DNA of 64,000 bases from Salvelinus alpinus. Lineage: Eukaryota; Chordata; Actinopteri; Salmoniformes; Salmonidae. The stretch covers positions 31,136,288-31,200,287 of the forward strand of contig NC_092090.1 of the NCBI RefSeq assembly GCF_045679555.1, in the 5' to 3' direction. How positions within the stretch are numbered: the first letter of the stretch is position 1; each line of letters opens with the position of its first letter. A program made the position numbers and the translations under genes. A model generated the notes under the pieces. It was not told the origin of the DNA and did not search any database. It saw only the letters and a list, made by a program, of their open reading frames with translations. Positions 9,937-22,593 of this stretch are shown piece after piece.

Positions 9937-12900
9937 AATCAGGAGGTGGTAGGCCCAGCTGGGCGTTGGCTGCACTGTTCACTGGTGTCGCCCTGCTGGT
10001 CGTCTCATCCAGAGGGGCGTCCAGTGGTAAGATGTCCCAGGCAGCCATGGCTCATGCCACAGCCACAGCCGCTGGATCAGGCCCAGGGCTTCCAGATGAG
10101 CTCCTAGGCTTCTGGGCCTTAGCTGACTTCTTTGCAAGTGAGCGTGCTGATGTCTGGCTCTGCTCTCTGGTTGGGTCTGTTGCTGTAGGACTCACTGGAA
10201 TTTTCCCCCTTCTTGTTATTCCTATTGAGGCAGGAGAGGCCCTCAAGACAGCGGGTAAGTTGTGACCTAAACTGATATGTGAGCCTTGCTGTTAGCCAGA
10301 CTAATGTAGGCCTTCTCTTTCTTCTGAAAATGAGCCACAATTGATAGGCCTCAATCACCACACACCTGTAATTAGACAGTCACTGTAGGCTACCTCAGGG
10401 TGACTTACCATTAGGCAGAAGAGGCAAATGCCTCACATTATCAAGGGGCTCTTGTGAGCTGGGCATAAATGTATCATAAAATATATTTTTAATTTGTTCT
10501 GCACCATTTTTTCTAAAGAGCCATTTAAATGTAGAGCAATAGCCCCTCTATTTTTCTCTGGTGAGGAAACTGCTGCTAATGAGATGAACCATGTGGTTTT
10601 GAACTCTGCCTGACCACACCCTTTTAAACACAGCCTTCAAGTAGAGTATATAGAGGCCACAGTCACTATTTAACCATGTGAGATACCGGTACAATTTATG
10701 TGCATATAGTGTTACAAACTGTTAAATTGGGGTCAAATGTCACTGATTCATTTGCACTTTTGGCTCACCCAAATCCTGCTGTGTTTGTTTTAGGACAAGT
10801 TTGTTTTAAATCAGTATTTTAATTTTTTTTGTTACTAGAGAAAGTAATTCTGAAGGTATCACTGACATAAGCCTAGATGGATAAATGTGTCAATGGAAAT
10901 GGTGCTGAATTGGATGTGTCCTCATTGCCATGCTGTATTCTAAACTCTCAAAGAAGAGAAACCAGGCCTCTGTATTGCATTTCAACACATCTCAGAAAAC
11001 ACAATTAACACTGAAGGGCACTGGCTTTTGCCTGTCCTGGTCCTTTGTGCTTATTAGTATTGGTAAGGAGAGATAAGTCAAATCACTAATGTCATCTTGT
11101 AATATCATAGCAATGGCAATTGCATTCTCTGAAGCTGTAAGTTCAGAAGTTAGAATTTATTGGATCCATTTTTTTTCCTATCGAGAAATAGCCCTACTGG
11201 GTAATTTCATTTCTTTAATTCAGTCATAGTCATCATTAAGTCATACTTCATGCAAAGATGAAAATGTTTAAATAGAAAAACATGTAATGGCTCTTAATTT
11301 GAAAGCTAGAAGTAGAAAATCATTTATTCCGTAGGTTTATTTTAAATGAAGCCTGTAAATGTTTTAGCTCAAACAGCGAAGAACCAGCAATTTTGTATGT
11401 CATGGATGATACAGCCTACCTCAACTAAACTTTTCATAATTACCATCTCTTTCTCTCTTGTTACTCTCTGTGTGTTTCCAGCTGGCTGTCGGAAGCTAAA
11501 GCAGCTTCTGAGCTTTGCCATTGGTGGTCTCTTGGGTGACGTGTTCCTCCACCTGCTCCCGGAGGCGTGGGCACATTCCCATTCCTGCAGCCCAGGTGGG
11601 TCAACGTTCTCTCTTAGGCACCCTCCTGTTCTTTCTATCCCCCATCCCTATCCCTCCTGGAGACATCCCCATTTTAAAACGCCTGTGCTTATTTCTCCCC
11701 ACCAGTATACCTCTTTTGACCCTTCACACAGACCAGTGGAATTCCTGTGTGTCCATAGGCTTGCTTATCACTTTTCTGACATGTCAGCAATGTTGTGAAG
11801 ATAGGCTGTTTGTGAAAACAGTTGATTTCGACACTTTTCAAGCTGACAGAGCCAGACAGGGAATGACAGATAACATTCCCAAGGTACCACATTTATCTTT
11901 TGAATAAGTGAACTTTGGAAGTGCAGATATTCTCGTCAGTTTAAAAAAGAGTCAAATATAGAATTTTACATTAACTCTTCAAAGCCGTTTTAGTGCAAAC
12001 ATATAAACTAAACTAAAATATAAATGCAACACTTTCAAAGGTTTTACTGAGTTACAGTTCATTAAAAAAAAATCATAATAATCTATAGATTTCACATGAC
12101 TAGGAATACAGATATGCAGTTATTGGTCACAGCTACCTTAAAAAAAAGTTACGGGAATGAGTCAGAAATCCAGTTAAATCCATGTAAACAGACATGCCTC
12201 TCTGTCATGTAGAGCAGTGTTTCCAAACTCCAGTACCCCAACAATATATATTTTTTTGTAACCCTGGAAAAGTACTATTCATGGCATTTCTATCTACAAC
12301 TATTGGCAACTGGATGTGGCCCAGGATTAAGTTTCCCTAACCTGAGGTCCTCTGGTTGTCATGTAGAAATACACTTTAAAATGCTTTGCTGACTTGTGAT
12401 GTCCTCAGTGGTGATGATGAGCAACCCTAAGCCATGCCTGCTTTCCACTGATCCATGTGGAAGGGGGTCACCATGCAATCCTAGAGAAAGTTTTCCAATT
12501 AGTTTGTCATCCCTGTTAAAATGGAGCCTCTCTCACACTGTATGTCTCTTCCATCCTCCCTGTGTTCAGACGAGAGCCAGCTCCACTACAGGACCCAGGG
12601 CCTGTGGGTTATCATGGGCATGCTGTCCTTCCTTCTCCTGGAGAATATGTTCCCAGATGAGAACAGCCAGGAGGACTCCATTGGTAACAGCCAGCATGTC
12701 CCTGTGAGTAGTTCAATGCTGTTGTATTATCCATGTTGTCTACATGAAATGAGGCGCAACAGAGTCAAGTCAACTCTTTAATAGACCAAAATGTATTTAA
12801 AGAAAGTGGCCATGTCTTTCCAAAGAAGGTGAATGTCACGCATGTAATTACACACCTCATCCCATATGCTGGAACCCTCATATATTTGTTTAGGTGTGTC

Positions 12901-15900
12901 CAGTGCAATGCTCTTTTTTTTTTTTTTTTTTTTTTAAATCTTTATTTTAACAGGGAAAACAGACTGAGACCTGGATCTCTTTTACGGCTGTGCCCTGTGT
13001 AAACATGTTGACATGTACAGTTTTAGACATACAGACAAGAACATTTCAAAACATACACAATTCAACAAAAACAATCACAGACAACATCATATTGATCCTC
13101 CATAAGCATTTTAAAATGGGCAAGGGACACCAGAGTGTCTAACTTAAGTTGGATCTGCAGTTTGTTCCATGAATAAGGTGCAAAGGAACTGAAGGCAGTC
13201 CTACCCAACTCTGTGGAGACCGCAGGAGTCTCTAATGTAATCCACATCTGTGATCTGGTTTTAAAATTAGTACATCTTGTGGAAATTAATGATGATATAT
13301 ATGGAGGTAGTTTTAAAAGAAGTGCTTTATAAATAAACAAGAGAGCATGTTGCTCTCGCCTCACAGATAGAGAGACCCAACCCACATGTTGATATAGGAT
13401 ACAGTGATGAGTTCTGTAACTATCACCCGTGATAAACCTGAGTGCACAATGGTAAATAGCATCCAGTGGTTTTAATGTGTTTGCCGATGCATGCATATAG
13501 ATAATATCACCATAATCTAAAACGGACATAAAAGTAGCCTGCACAATTTTTTTCCTATTTACAGAGGACAGACAAGCCCTGTTTCTGTAAAGGAATCCTA
13601 TCTTCAATTTGAGCTTTTTTCCCAATTCAGTAACATGTTTTTTAAAAGAAAGCCTATCATCTAACCATACCCCTAAGTATTTATATGCAGAGACCTTATT
13701 GATTTGAGTACCATCCAAGCTAGTGATTACAAATGTGTTTCTAACTGAGAGTTTAGACCTAGAAAAAAACATGACATTTGTTTTCTTAGCGTTTAAAACA
13801 AGTTTAAGCTGTAAAAGAGACCCCTGTAGTATCCTAAAATCAGACTCCAACTGCATTAAAGCTTGGTCCGCTGTTGGAGCAATAGAGTACATCACTGTGT
13901 CATCTGCATATAAATGGAATTTACAATATCTGACATCATCACCAATGTTGTTTATATAAAGTGAGAACAATAGTGGGCCAATTATTGAACCCTGAGGGAC
14001 CCCTTTAAGTAACTGTAAGGGGTCAGACTTGACCCCATCGACCACTGGTACCATAGTGGCACTACTCTTCCACGCAGTGGGGTGGCTAGTGGATCAGTTG
14101 GCTCTGTCTAGGGCTTTCTGTTTGGTCTGAGCTGGTCTTCAGTGGATAACTCTGATCTAAAATTAAACAAGGCACATTAGATCATCTTGTTTGATAATGT
14201 TGTTGCTGAAGAAACCACAATCAGTTTTTATTCTACTCTTCAGTGATGAATCATTAGCATTTTAACTTCAACATTCTGAATTTAAGCCATCTTAAGGTAA
14301 TGAATAAACAGTGCTGTAATGACACATTCTGGCTGAATGGGAATCTCCCAGAATGCTCTTGTTTATAACTTTTTATAAGTGGAGTTTGAGTCCAAATGGA
14401 AAATAAGTCTTGAGTCAAACAAATGTCATAAGCTAGGTTTCCATCCAATTTGTGAGATGTTCATGTGAATATCATAAAATATGCATTTAAAATAGTTTCT
14501 TTTTCACATTTTCCCACCAGAGGTTTGCTTCTATCAAACGGGTGTGTTGTGGATAAAAGGCTGTGATGCAGTGTACATAGAAACCACTTTGGTGCTAAAG
14601 TTTGTCATGTACCGACAAAGAAAAAACACCCTTTTAACTAGGAATGGAATGTCAGTTAAGAACAAATTCTTATTTACAGTGACGGCCAAACCCGTACGAC
14701 GCAGTGCCAATTGTGCGCCGCCCTATGGGACTCCCAATCAATTGGCAGCTAAACACAGATAATCTCACTAGCATACAAAATAAGTTCCTCAATATTTATT
14801 GGAAAGGAGCATTAAGCTCATGACTGCACCACCCTGTGAAGTTCATCATAACTTCTTTCATCTGAAGCCTAATAAACTGGGCAAGCTTTTTCTAGTTGTA
14901 GTAGGGGAACCATACAACATATCATTGCATGACTTCAAATTTACCTCGACATGATGGTAATTCTATCAACAATTGTGCAAGAAATTGTTTTCAACGCAAT
15001 TTGTTGCATAATTCATTTTACCGACAAAAAGATCCCACCTTGTCGTACAAGCAATAATGAAATTGTACCGACACTTCCTGTTTCCATCCCAGCTGTCGTG
15101 ATTTCTTTTTTTTGTATACGGTATAACTTTAATCTGGATGGAAACATGGTTACTGATGCAGGGACCCATTGTGCCATAGCCCTGAGTGTCTATCTGCTAG
15201 ACACGCTTGGGATCAAAGCTGTATTCTCTCTCTCCCCTCCATTTCTCTAATACCAGTGAGACCCTTTTTCATATGGGATTTGGTGTGGGTATTAGTGCAG
15301 AGTATTAGCTTCAGGATTCTTTTGATGTTTTGGCATATAGGGGTATGGAGTGGTTTTGGGTGGTGCATTTTCCCTGTCTGACAGTGTGGATTTAGATGAG
15401 TTGAGATGTTCTCTGCTCTGTAGATATGGGAGAGCTTCTTGTGGAGTATGTAAAACAGAGGTACACAACTGCAGTCTTTTGAAGGCCTTAATGTCTGTAG
15501 GCTTCCTTTTTTATCAATTTTATTTCACTGATATAGTCAACTCTAAGTTGCTGATGAAAACCAGCACTTTTAATCATACTGCATTTGTGATCCCATGTGC
15601 TAAAATGTTCTGTTATACAAGAGATAATTCTTAATTTAATTTCAGGTATTTCTGTTTCTTATGCTTGTGCCCCATACATCTCGCAAAAGGTGTGTGTGTA
15701 CCGCTTTCCTTTTCCTTCTCTTTTGCTCAGGAGGAGGAGGATTGGCATCCATGTCTGGGCTCATTCATTGTAGCTATTTATAGAGATGGGGAGGAAGCAG
15801 CTGCTACATCTACTTCAGAGAGTCCAGAGGAGTGTTCAGGGGTGGATAGTGAGACTCAGGGTAGATCAGTGCTCATTCCACAAATGGAGTCTTATTAAGC

Positions 15901-18900
15901 ATGTTTTGATGTTTTTATCAAGATGCCGCTACTATTCAATTCAGAGACATGGGTCATGAATCACGATCTCACCTGGTGTCACTCTCCCTCTCCGATTAAT
16001 TAACCAGCCCACTCACACATTAGGGGACAGATTGATATTTGAGACGATATGTACAGTTTGACTTCTTGCTTGTGGTGTGGTTACAAAAATAGAGAACATT
16101 TCCCAGCCACATTTAGAATACAGCAGGCTATTTCCCTCATTTAATTTGCCTATTAAATGCCTCCGTACTGTAAATGGCTCTAAACGAGGAAGGAACAGGG
16201 AAGTCAGCCCTGCTCTGGAAAGAAGAATGGCCTGAGGTAGAATGAGTTAGTTTTTTGTTCAAAGCACGCAAATTCAGTGGAAGATGTGACGACTGTGACA
16301 GGAATTTTAGGATGTAATGTGCAGTCAGTGGTTGGAGGAGAGAAGCTATGGGTGACATAAAAGAAACACAGTACTGTAGGTTGATTCAATGGAATGTATA
16401 TGTGTAGTGTACTATGTAAACCTTTGTATGCTATGGAATTTCCTGCTGATTGGGCTAATACCTGTTTTGTTTTTTTGTCACCCCTTCTCCTCAGACCTCC
16501 CATAGCTCAGACTCCAGTAGTGAGGCGTTGTCCCACATCAATGGGCACCATTCTGATACGTGGAGCTCGTCCTCCAAGACAAAAAGCAGCTTGCAGCAAG
16601 TGCCAAAGAAAATAAAGGTATGTTGGATCAAATGGGTGAAGTTTGTCTGATGGAATATTGTTCATTTTAACCAGCCATATGTAAATGACAAAAGGAAGAA
16701 GAATCTAGAAGTCTCCATTGCTTAAGAGCCACCAAAATGAAATCATCTGTACTAAGTAACCTCTTTAGCTTTATGTATATGACTTCAGTGTGAGTCAGCT
16801 GTGGGATCCTTTGAATGTTAACCTGTACAGACTTGGTTCTGTGTCTCTATCTGGCAGACGAGTGGGTACCTGAACCTGCTGGCCAACTGCATTGACAACT
16901 TCACCCATGGCCTGGCTGTGGCAGGGAGCTTCCTGGTCAGCAGGAAGGTGAGTTAGTCTGCAGAACAGTCTGTCCAGATGCTCTATATTAAATAGTCACC
17001 ATGTGTGGGTTTTTAATACATGTGAATGAAACCTAATAGCAGTTACTAATTTCAATGCAAACATTTCAACAAAATGCAACTTGGTCATAAACAATGCATA
17101 CAATACTTCAACATAGAGCCGACTTACTACAGACTAAATACAGTATGTTATGGAAGGTGGTTGTTTTGGCATTTGAGAGGCTTGTGCCCATGATTGGCAT
17201 AGGACCTAAACCCCTTGGCAGACTTGTAGATAGCTGTATCAGCTCTCACTTAGCCATACCATTCACTTTTCTCAGCTCAGTCCACTATGGGCATGATACT
17301 GCACCCCTGCTTAAGAGACTAGTTTCAACAACACAATTCTATGCTTTTAATACTAAGTACGGTATTGTCATTATTACAGAACAGAACATTGAGTCAGGAC
17401 TGTACATTGAATTCTACCTTGCTATTTTCTGATATAGAATAATGATTACATTACCCACGGTTGTGGGGGAGAAGGTCCAGCTGGAGAGGCATAAGGCTAA
17501 CAGCATGAGCCAAAGGGAGAGTTTGCCAGGGAGGAAGTAAACTAGCTAGATGTCTCTACATCGCTCACACACATGGGCATCCCACTTATTTTGGCTTCCA
17601 TCTGCACTCATATTTCTATATGCAGGCATGATGGTGTTTATCGAAGTATAAGCCCAGTTGGATGCATGAAAAAACATTGTCATGTATACACACTGTAATG
17701 TAGTACAGGAGAGGAGTTATCAGAGTTTGAGTAGTATAGAATCGGAAACACGTCTTGTACAGTATACATTTTGCAGAGCCTGATCAGAGACATGTTATGT
17801 GTATTTCCTGACAGGTTGGGTGTCTCACCACCTTTGCCATCCTGCTCCATGAAATCCCCCATGAGGTAAGTTCAAACTCGCTATTTTTGTGACCTATTTA
17901 TTTTAAATATTTTTTTTGTAACATACTTCATACCATTGAAAGCTAATTATGACAGTTTTGAGTCATGAATTGATTCAGTTCTAGTTGATATCCCCATCTT
18001 TTTTTGCTTACATAAATGTGCTCTGTGACGCATTGCTTATATGTGAATCTGTGACACATTGCTGACATGTTTGCTCATCTCTAGGTGGGTGACTTTGCCA
18101 TCCTGCTGCGTGCAGGGTTTGACCGCTGGAGTGCCGCCCGCATGCAGCTATCCACAGCCCTGGGAGGGGTGCTGGGGGCTTGTTTCGCCCTGTGTGCCCA
18201 GTCTCCCAGAGGGACAGGTGAGCCGCCTAGCATTCTCCATGTACAAAACAGCAGCAGAGCACTCAAACTACAGCTCCACACCAGGTGCTTGACTTGGACT
18301 GAAATAAGGAACAGTACTTATTTTGGATGCCGGTACTGTTTATAACTAGGTGCAAGAGATCCACAATACTTTTGATTTAATATTCTATAGGAGGTGCAGG
18401 AGCTAAAGCAGTAGACCATTAAGTGCTGGTACTCCGCTCCGGTGAGCTCCTGCCCATGTCGAGAACTGTCCACACCATTGGTATAGGCTATCAAGGAACC
18501 ATATAGACTTCAGTGCTTTGGCCTCCAAGCAGCATGAAAAGCTTTTTTAAATTAAGTCAAACCAAATGTCTCATTCATTCCACTTTATCCTGTGTAGAAA
18601 ATGCAACAGCGTGGATCTTACCATTCTCCTCGGGAGGCTTCCTGTACATAGCCCTGGTCAATGTGGTGCCTGACCTTCTGGAGGAGACTAGCCTCAGGTA
18701 TGTACACTGGTCAGTCTGGACAGCCACTGACCACCATGCAAATACCCACTAAGAGACTAAATATGCAGAGGGGAAAAAAGTGTTACACTAATATGAAAAT
18801 GAATGGGCAGACACTGAAGCAAAAAAAAAAACATCTGTTTTTCCAGACACTCCCTGTTGCAGATCCTGCTCCTGTGCTGTGGCATTGCCGTCATGGCCGT

Positions 18901-18922
18901 CTTGTCTGCCGTAGTGGATTGA
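9933..18922 (+). CDS. slc39a13: Zinc transporter ZIP13 (SLC39A13), complete in nine coding exons
   Basis: Coding exons: 9933-10254, 11482-11595, 12570-12703, 16495-16617, 16858-16947, 17815-17865, 18085-18217, 18598-18697 and 18847-18922. All junctions are GT-AG and phases agree, giving 380 aa (human ZIP13 is 371). ZIP13 is a LIV-1 subfamily zinc transporter that moves zinc from Golgi or cytoplasmic vesicles to the cytosol; in humans its loss causes a spondylodysplastic Ehlers-Danlos syndrome. Family signatures are visible. The TM IV motif DNFTHG is at about 244-249 and the TM V metal site HEIPHEVGD is at about 273-281. The C-terminal membrane segments are in the last three exons and an N-terminal hydrophobic signal-like segment lies at about 10-26. 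The Ser/His-rich cytosolic loop (exon 4, 41 codons) is the least conserved part. ATG 9933 is the first in frame after the acceptor at 9909; its context is weak. Confidence 0.95.
10255..11481 (+). other. slc39a13 intron after coding exon 1
   Basis: A 1.2-kb intron with GTAAGT donor and TTTCCAG acceptor. I see no gene or clear repeat in it. Confidence 0.7.
12007..12150. mobile_element. Fragment of a dispersed DNA transposon
   Basis: AACTAAAATATAAATGCAAC followed by TTTACTGAGTTACAGTTCAT resembles the ends of a common non-autonomous Tc1/mariner-type repeat in fish. Only one end is seen and no target duplication was found, so the call is tentative. Confidence 0.35.
12914..14070 (-). mobile_element. 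5'-truncated LINE in an slc39a13 intron
   Basis: The 3' end is a poly-A tail on the minus strand (T run at 12914-12935) preceded by an AATAAA-like AAAATAAAGATTT. Upstream lies the C-terminal part of a reverse transcriptase (13062-14054). The element lacks its endonuclease and the N-terminal RT motifs, consistent with 5' truncation during target-primed reverse transcription. The 5' limit near 14070 is approximate. It is antisense to slc39a13. Confidence 0.8.
13062..14054 (-). CDS. LINE reverse transcriptase, C-terminal part
   Basis: An uninterrupted 330-codon frame. [18 protein letters not shown] near residue 18 is RT motif 4. LYADDTVMY near residue 48 is the catalytic YADD motif 5, followed by [17 protein letters not shown]. 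The region after the RT ([22 protein letters not shown]) matches the C-terminus of the LINE ORF at 41226-43574 in layout but with many substitutions, so the two belong to related but separate families of the jockey/CR1/L2/Rex1 group. There is no promoter or true start; the Met is internal to the original ORF. It is a remnant, not a gene. Confidence 0.8.
   Translation of the reverse strand: MVPVVDGVKSDPLQLLKGVPQGSIIGPLLFSLYINNIGDDVRYCKFHLYADDTVMYSIAPTADQALMQLESDFRILQGSLLQLKLVLNAKKTNVMFFSRSKLSVRNTFVITSLDGTQINKVSAYKYLGVWLDDRLSFKKHVTELGKKLKLKIGFLYRNRACLSSVNRKKIVQATFMSVLDYGDIIYMHASANTLKPLDAIYHCALRFITGDSYRTHHCILYQHVGWVSLSVRREQHALLFIYKALLLKLPPYISSLISTRCTNFKTRSQMWITLETPAVSTELGRTAFSSFAPYSWNKLQIQLKLDTLVSLAHFKMLMEDQYDVVCDCFC
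14632..14742 (-). mobile_element. 5'-truncated SlmI-type SINE
   Basis: Read on the minus strand it gives GATTGGGAGTCCCATAGGGC, a body segment, and then the tail AATAAGAATTTGTTCTTAAC with a short insertion before the final TAGTTAAAAG. The tRNA head is missing. Confidence 0.7.
14743..16494 (+). other. slc39a13 intron sequence before coding exon 4
   Basis: Unique-looking intron sequence with no supported gene. An open stretch at 15731-15860 is rich in Glu and Ser codons, but its phase does not fit between the flanking exons. Confidence 0.55.
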
Positions 18923-19845
18923 GCTCAAAAGACAAGCTTGCTTTACCAAAATATAATTGAGAACATCACCGCAACATTCACTGGACTGGGAAGCAATGCC
19001 CCTTTCTATAAAGTTAAGTACTCAGATTGCACTCAATCGCCCTTTTTTTATATGGAACTGTTTTTAATACTCCACCTAGTGCCAAAACATCCTATCATCA
19101 GCATGGCCATCAACATGGAAGCGATCCGGCAATCAGAACGGCACCTTGAATCATACCTGCTTTTTCTATCAGGACTCTAGACCAACTGTGTCCACCTTGT
19201 CTGCTGATCTCTGACTACTGTCTGTGTGGACACTAATGTGCCAAACCCAGAGACAGACATTTTGAAATGGCAAGAGAGCTAAAGAAAGCTTATTGAAGCT
19301 TTCATGGAAGTAACTGGACTATCTGAGAGAATCAGACCATAATGGGGAGACACATACACATACTCGAACAGGTCTTATCACACACATATGAGCAGCTCAT
19401 GCATACTGTATAAACTTAATCTCACATACTAAAATGCATACACATTTCCTGAAATCCTCAAATTGTATGCTCATGTGTTGCTTTTTATTTGTTTTCCTCT
19501 TTCAGGCTATTTTATATTTATTGTATCTTATTGGTTTCTGTATCTGCTTGTACTGCCTAGTATTTATTGAAGTATTTCAGAAAGTAACATGGTGCAATGT
19601 TTTTGTCAAATTCTGTTACGATTTCCATCACACACACCATTTGCTTTTTGTGTAGGGTTAATCTGTTGCATTGATGTATATTCAAGCAAAAAGATGGTGT
19701 ATTTTTCAATTGTATACAATGCTAATTTTGATGATAAGAGAGACACTCAGACAGATATATTTGGAACTTCTTAATTATAATGAGAGCTTAATTGTTAAGG
19801 AAAATATGATTTAGAAATGTAATAAAATATTGTGCAAGATATTTT
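18923..19845 (+). other. slc39a13: slc39a13 3' UTR with polyadenylation signal
   Basis: After the TGA at 18920-18922, about 0.9 kb of non-coding sequence runs to AATAAA at 19821-19826. TTTTTGTGTGGTCTTG follows about 20 bases on, fitting a cleavage and GU-rich region. The first Tc1 element begins just beyond, at 19871. Confidence 0.65.
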
Positions 19846-20274
19846 TGTGTGGTCTTGATTTTACTATATACAGTCCTTTCAGAAGTTATTCACACCCCTT
19901 GATTTTTTTTCACACTTGTTACAAAGTGGGATTGAAATTATTGGAGAAAATAATAATCAGCGATCTACAATACTCATGTCAAAGTAAAAAAGTATTATAA
20001 GAAAATTAAATCACTGTCTTGATTATATAAGTATTCAATACCTTGAGTCTGTTACACACCTTTGGCAGGGATTTACAGCTGTCTCTGGATAAGTCTAAGA
20101 GCTTTGCACACCTGGATTGTACTATATTTGCCCATTTATTTTTTCCAATCTCGGTCATGTTGATCATCGCTTGACAGCCATTTAAGTACTGCCATAGATT
20201 TTCAATTAGATTTAAGTCAACTGTAACTAGGCCACTCGGGACATTCAATGACGTCTTGGTAAGCAACTTGTGTA

Positions 20275-21665
20275 AACTCAGCAAAAAAAGAAACATCCTC
20301 TCACTGTCAACTGCGTTTATTTTCAGCAAACAACATGTAAGTATTTGTATGACCATAAGATTCAACAGCTGAGACATAAACAGAACAAGTTACACAGACA
20401 TGATGAACAGAAATCGAATAATGTGCACCTGAAAAAGGGGGGAATCAAAAGTAAGTCAGTATCTGGTGTGGCCACCAGCTGCATTAAGTACTGCAGTGCA
20501 TCTCCTCATGGACTGCACCAGATTTGCCAGTTCTTGCTGTGAGATGTTACCCCACTCTTCCACTAAGGCACCTGCAAGTTCACGGACATTTCTGGGGGGA
20601 ATGGCCCTAGCCCTCACCCTCCGATCCAACAGGTCCCAGACATGCTAAATGGTATTGAGATCCGGGCTATTCGCTGGCCATGGCAGAACACTGACATTCC
20701 TGTCTTGCAGGAAATCATGCACAGAACGAGCAGTATGGCTGGGGGCATTGTCATGCTGAAGGGTCATGTCAGGATGAGCCTGCAGGAAGGGTACCACATG
20801 AGGGATGAGGATGTCTTCCCTGTAACGCACAGCGTTGATTGCCTTCAATAACATCATTCTCAGTCCGATGATGCTGTGGCACACCGCCCCAGACCATGAC
20901 AGACCTCCACCTCCAAATCGATCCCGCTCCAGAGTACAGGCCTCGGTGTAATGCTCATTCCTTTGATGATAAACGCAAATCCGATCATCACCCCTGGTGA
21001 GACAAAACCGCGACACGCCAGTGAAGAACACTTTTTGCCAGTCCTGTCTGACAACAGGCCCGACAAGCCCTCAGTCCAGCCTCTCTCGGCCTATTGCGGA
21101 CAGTCTGGGCACTGATGGAGGGGTTGTGTATTCCTGGTGTAACTCGGGCAGCTGTTGTTGCCATCCTGTACCTGTCCCGCAGGTGTGATGTTCAGATGTA
21201 CCGGTCCTGTGCAGGTGTTACATGTCTTCTGCCACTGCGAGGATGATCAGCTGTCCATCTTGTCTCCATGTAGTGCTGTCTTAGGCGTCTCACAGTACGG
21301 ACATTGCAATTTATTGCCCTGGCCACATCTGCCGTCCTCATTCCTCCTTGCAGCATGCCTAAGGCACATTCACGCAGATGAGCAGGGACCCTGGGCATCT
21401 TTCTTTTGGTGTTTTTCAGAGTCAGTAGAAAGGCCTTCTTAGTGTCCTAAGTTTTCATAACTGTGACCTTATTTGCCTGCCGTCTGTAAGCTGTTAGTGT
21501 CTTAGCGACCGTTCCACAGGTGCATGTTCATTAGTTGTTTATGGTTCATTGAACATGCATGGAAAACAGTGTTTAACCCCTTTACAGTGAAGTTATTTGG
21601 GTTTTTACGAATTATCTTTGAAAGACAGGGTCCTGAAAAAGGGACGTTTCTTTTTTTGCTGAGTT
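20275..21665 (-). mobile_element. Tc1-like element nested in the outer Tc1
   Basis: The inverted ends AACTCAGCAAAAAAAGAAAC and GTTTCTTTTTTTGCTGAGTT are perfect over 20 bases. TA lies on each side (20273-20274 and 21666-21667). Removing the element and one TA restores a continuous outer element across GTGTATATTTGG. The length of 1,391 bp is close to a standard Tc1. The transposase is on the minus strand and broken. Confidence 0.85.
20645..21398 (-). pseudogene. Degenerate Tc1 transposase
   Basis: The N-terminal HTH half is readable at 21398-21192 (CALGMLQGGMRTADVARAIN, then VRRLRQHY). The catalytic half is readable at 21031-20645 and includes LQHDNAPSHTARSV, with the second catalytic Asp, and SPDLNTI. 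The halves are in different frames separated by stops. It continues below 20645 without a clean end and cannot encode an active enzyme. Confidence 0.75.
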
Positions 21666-22593
21666 TATATTTGGCCATGTTTAAGGTAGTTGTCCTGCTG
21701 AAAGGTGAATTTGTCTCCCAGTGTTTGTAGGAAAGCTGACGGAACCAAGTTTTCCTCTAGGATTTTGCCTGTGCTTAGCTCTATTCCGTTTCTTCTTACA
21801 CTAAAAACTCCCTATTCCTTGATGTTGACAAGCATACAACATGATGCAATCACCAACATGCTTGAGAATATGAAGTGGTACACTGTGTTGTGTTGGATTT
21901 GCCCCAAGCATAATGCTTTGTAATCAGGACAAAAAGTTAATTTCCTTGCCACGTTATTTTTCAGTATTACTTTAGTGCCTTGTCGCACACAGGATGCATG
22001 TTTTGGAATATTTTTATTCTGTATAGGCTTCCTTTTCACTGTCATTTATGTCCGTATTGTGGAGTAACTAAAGTACAATGTTGTTGATCCATCCTCCATT
22101 ATCTCCTGTCAGTCATTAAACTTTTTTAAAATCACCATTAGCCCCATGGTGAAATCCCTGAATGGTTTCCTTCCTCTCCGGCAACTGAGTTGAGAACGGT
22201 GCCTGTATATTTGTAGTGAATGGATGTAATGATACACCATTATAAGTGTTAATAGCTGCATCATGCTCAAAGGGATATGTAATGTCTGCACCCCCCCCCC
22301 CCCCATCCTGTTATTGCACAGAGTCCATGCAGTTTATTTGACTTGTTAAGCACATGTTTACTCCTGAACTTATTTAGGCTTGCCATAAAAGGGTTGAATA
22401 CTTATTGACCCAAGACATTTCATCTTTTCATTTGTAAAGATGTTTTTTTATTTTTTATTCCACTTTCACATTATGGGGTGTTGTGTGTACATCAGTGACA
22501 CAAAACTCAATTTAATAAGTGTTTAATTCAGTCTGTAACACAACAAAATGTGGAAAAAGTCAAAGGGTGTGAATACTTTCTAATGGCACTGTA

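Larger units (their letters stand above)
19871..22591. mobile_element. Tc1-like element, outer host of a nested Tc1
   Basis: Terminal inverted repeats start CAGTCCTTTCAGAAG on the left and, as reverse complement, CAGTGCCATTAGAAAG on the right. Both continue into TATTCACACCC. TA flanks both ends (19869-19870 and 22592-22593). About 1.39 kb of the 2.72 kb is a second Tc1 (20275-21665). The remaining interior has no usable transposase frame. Confidence 0.8.

Noticed and set aside
15731-15860. Open Glu/Ser-rich stretch in an slc39a13 intron with acceptor- and donor-like ends
   Set aside because: Its length of 130 bases does not preserve the frame between phase-0 exons at 12703 and 16495, and the exons without it already give a normal ZIP13.
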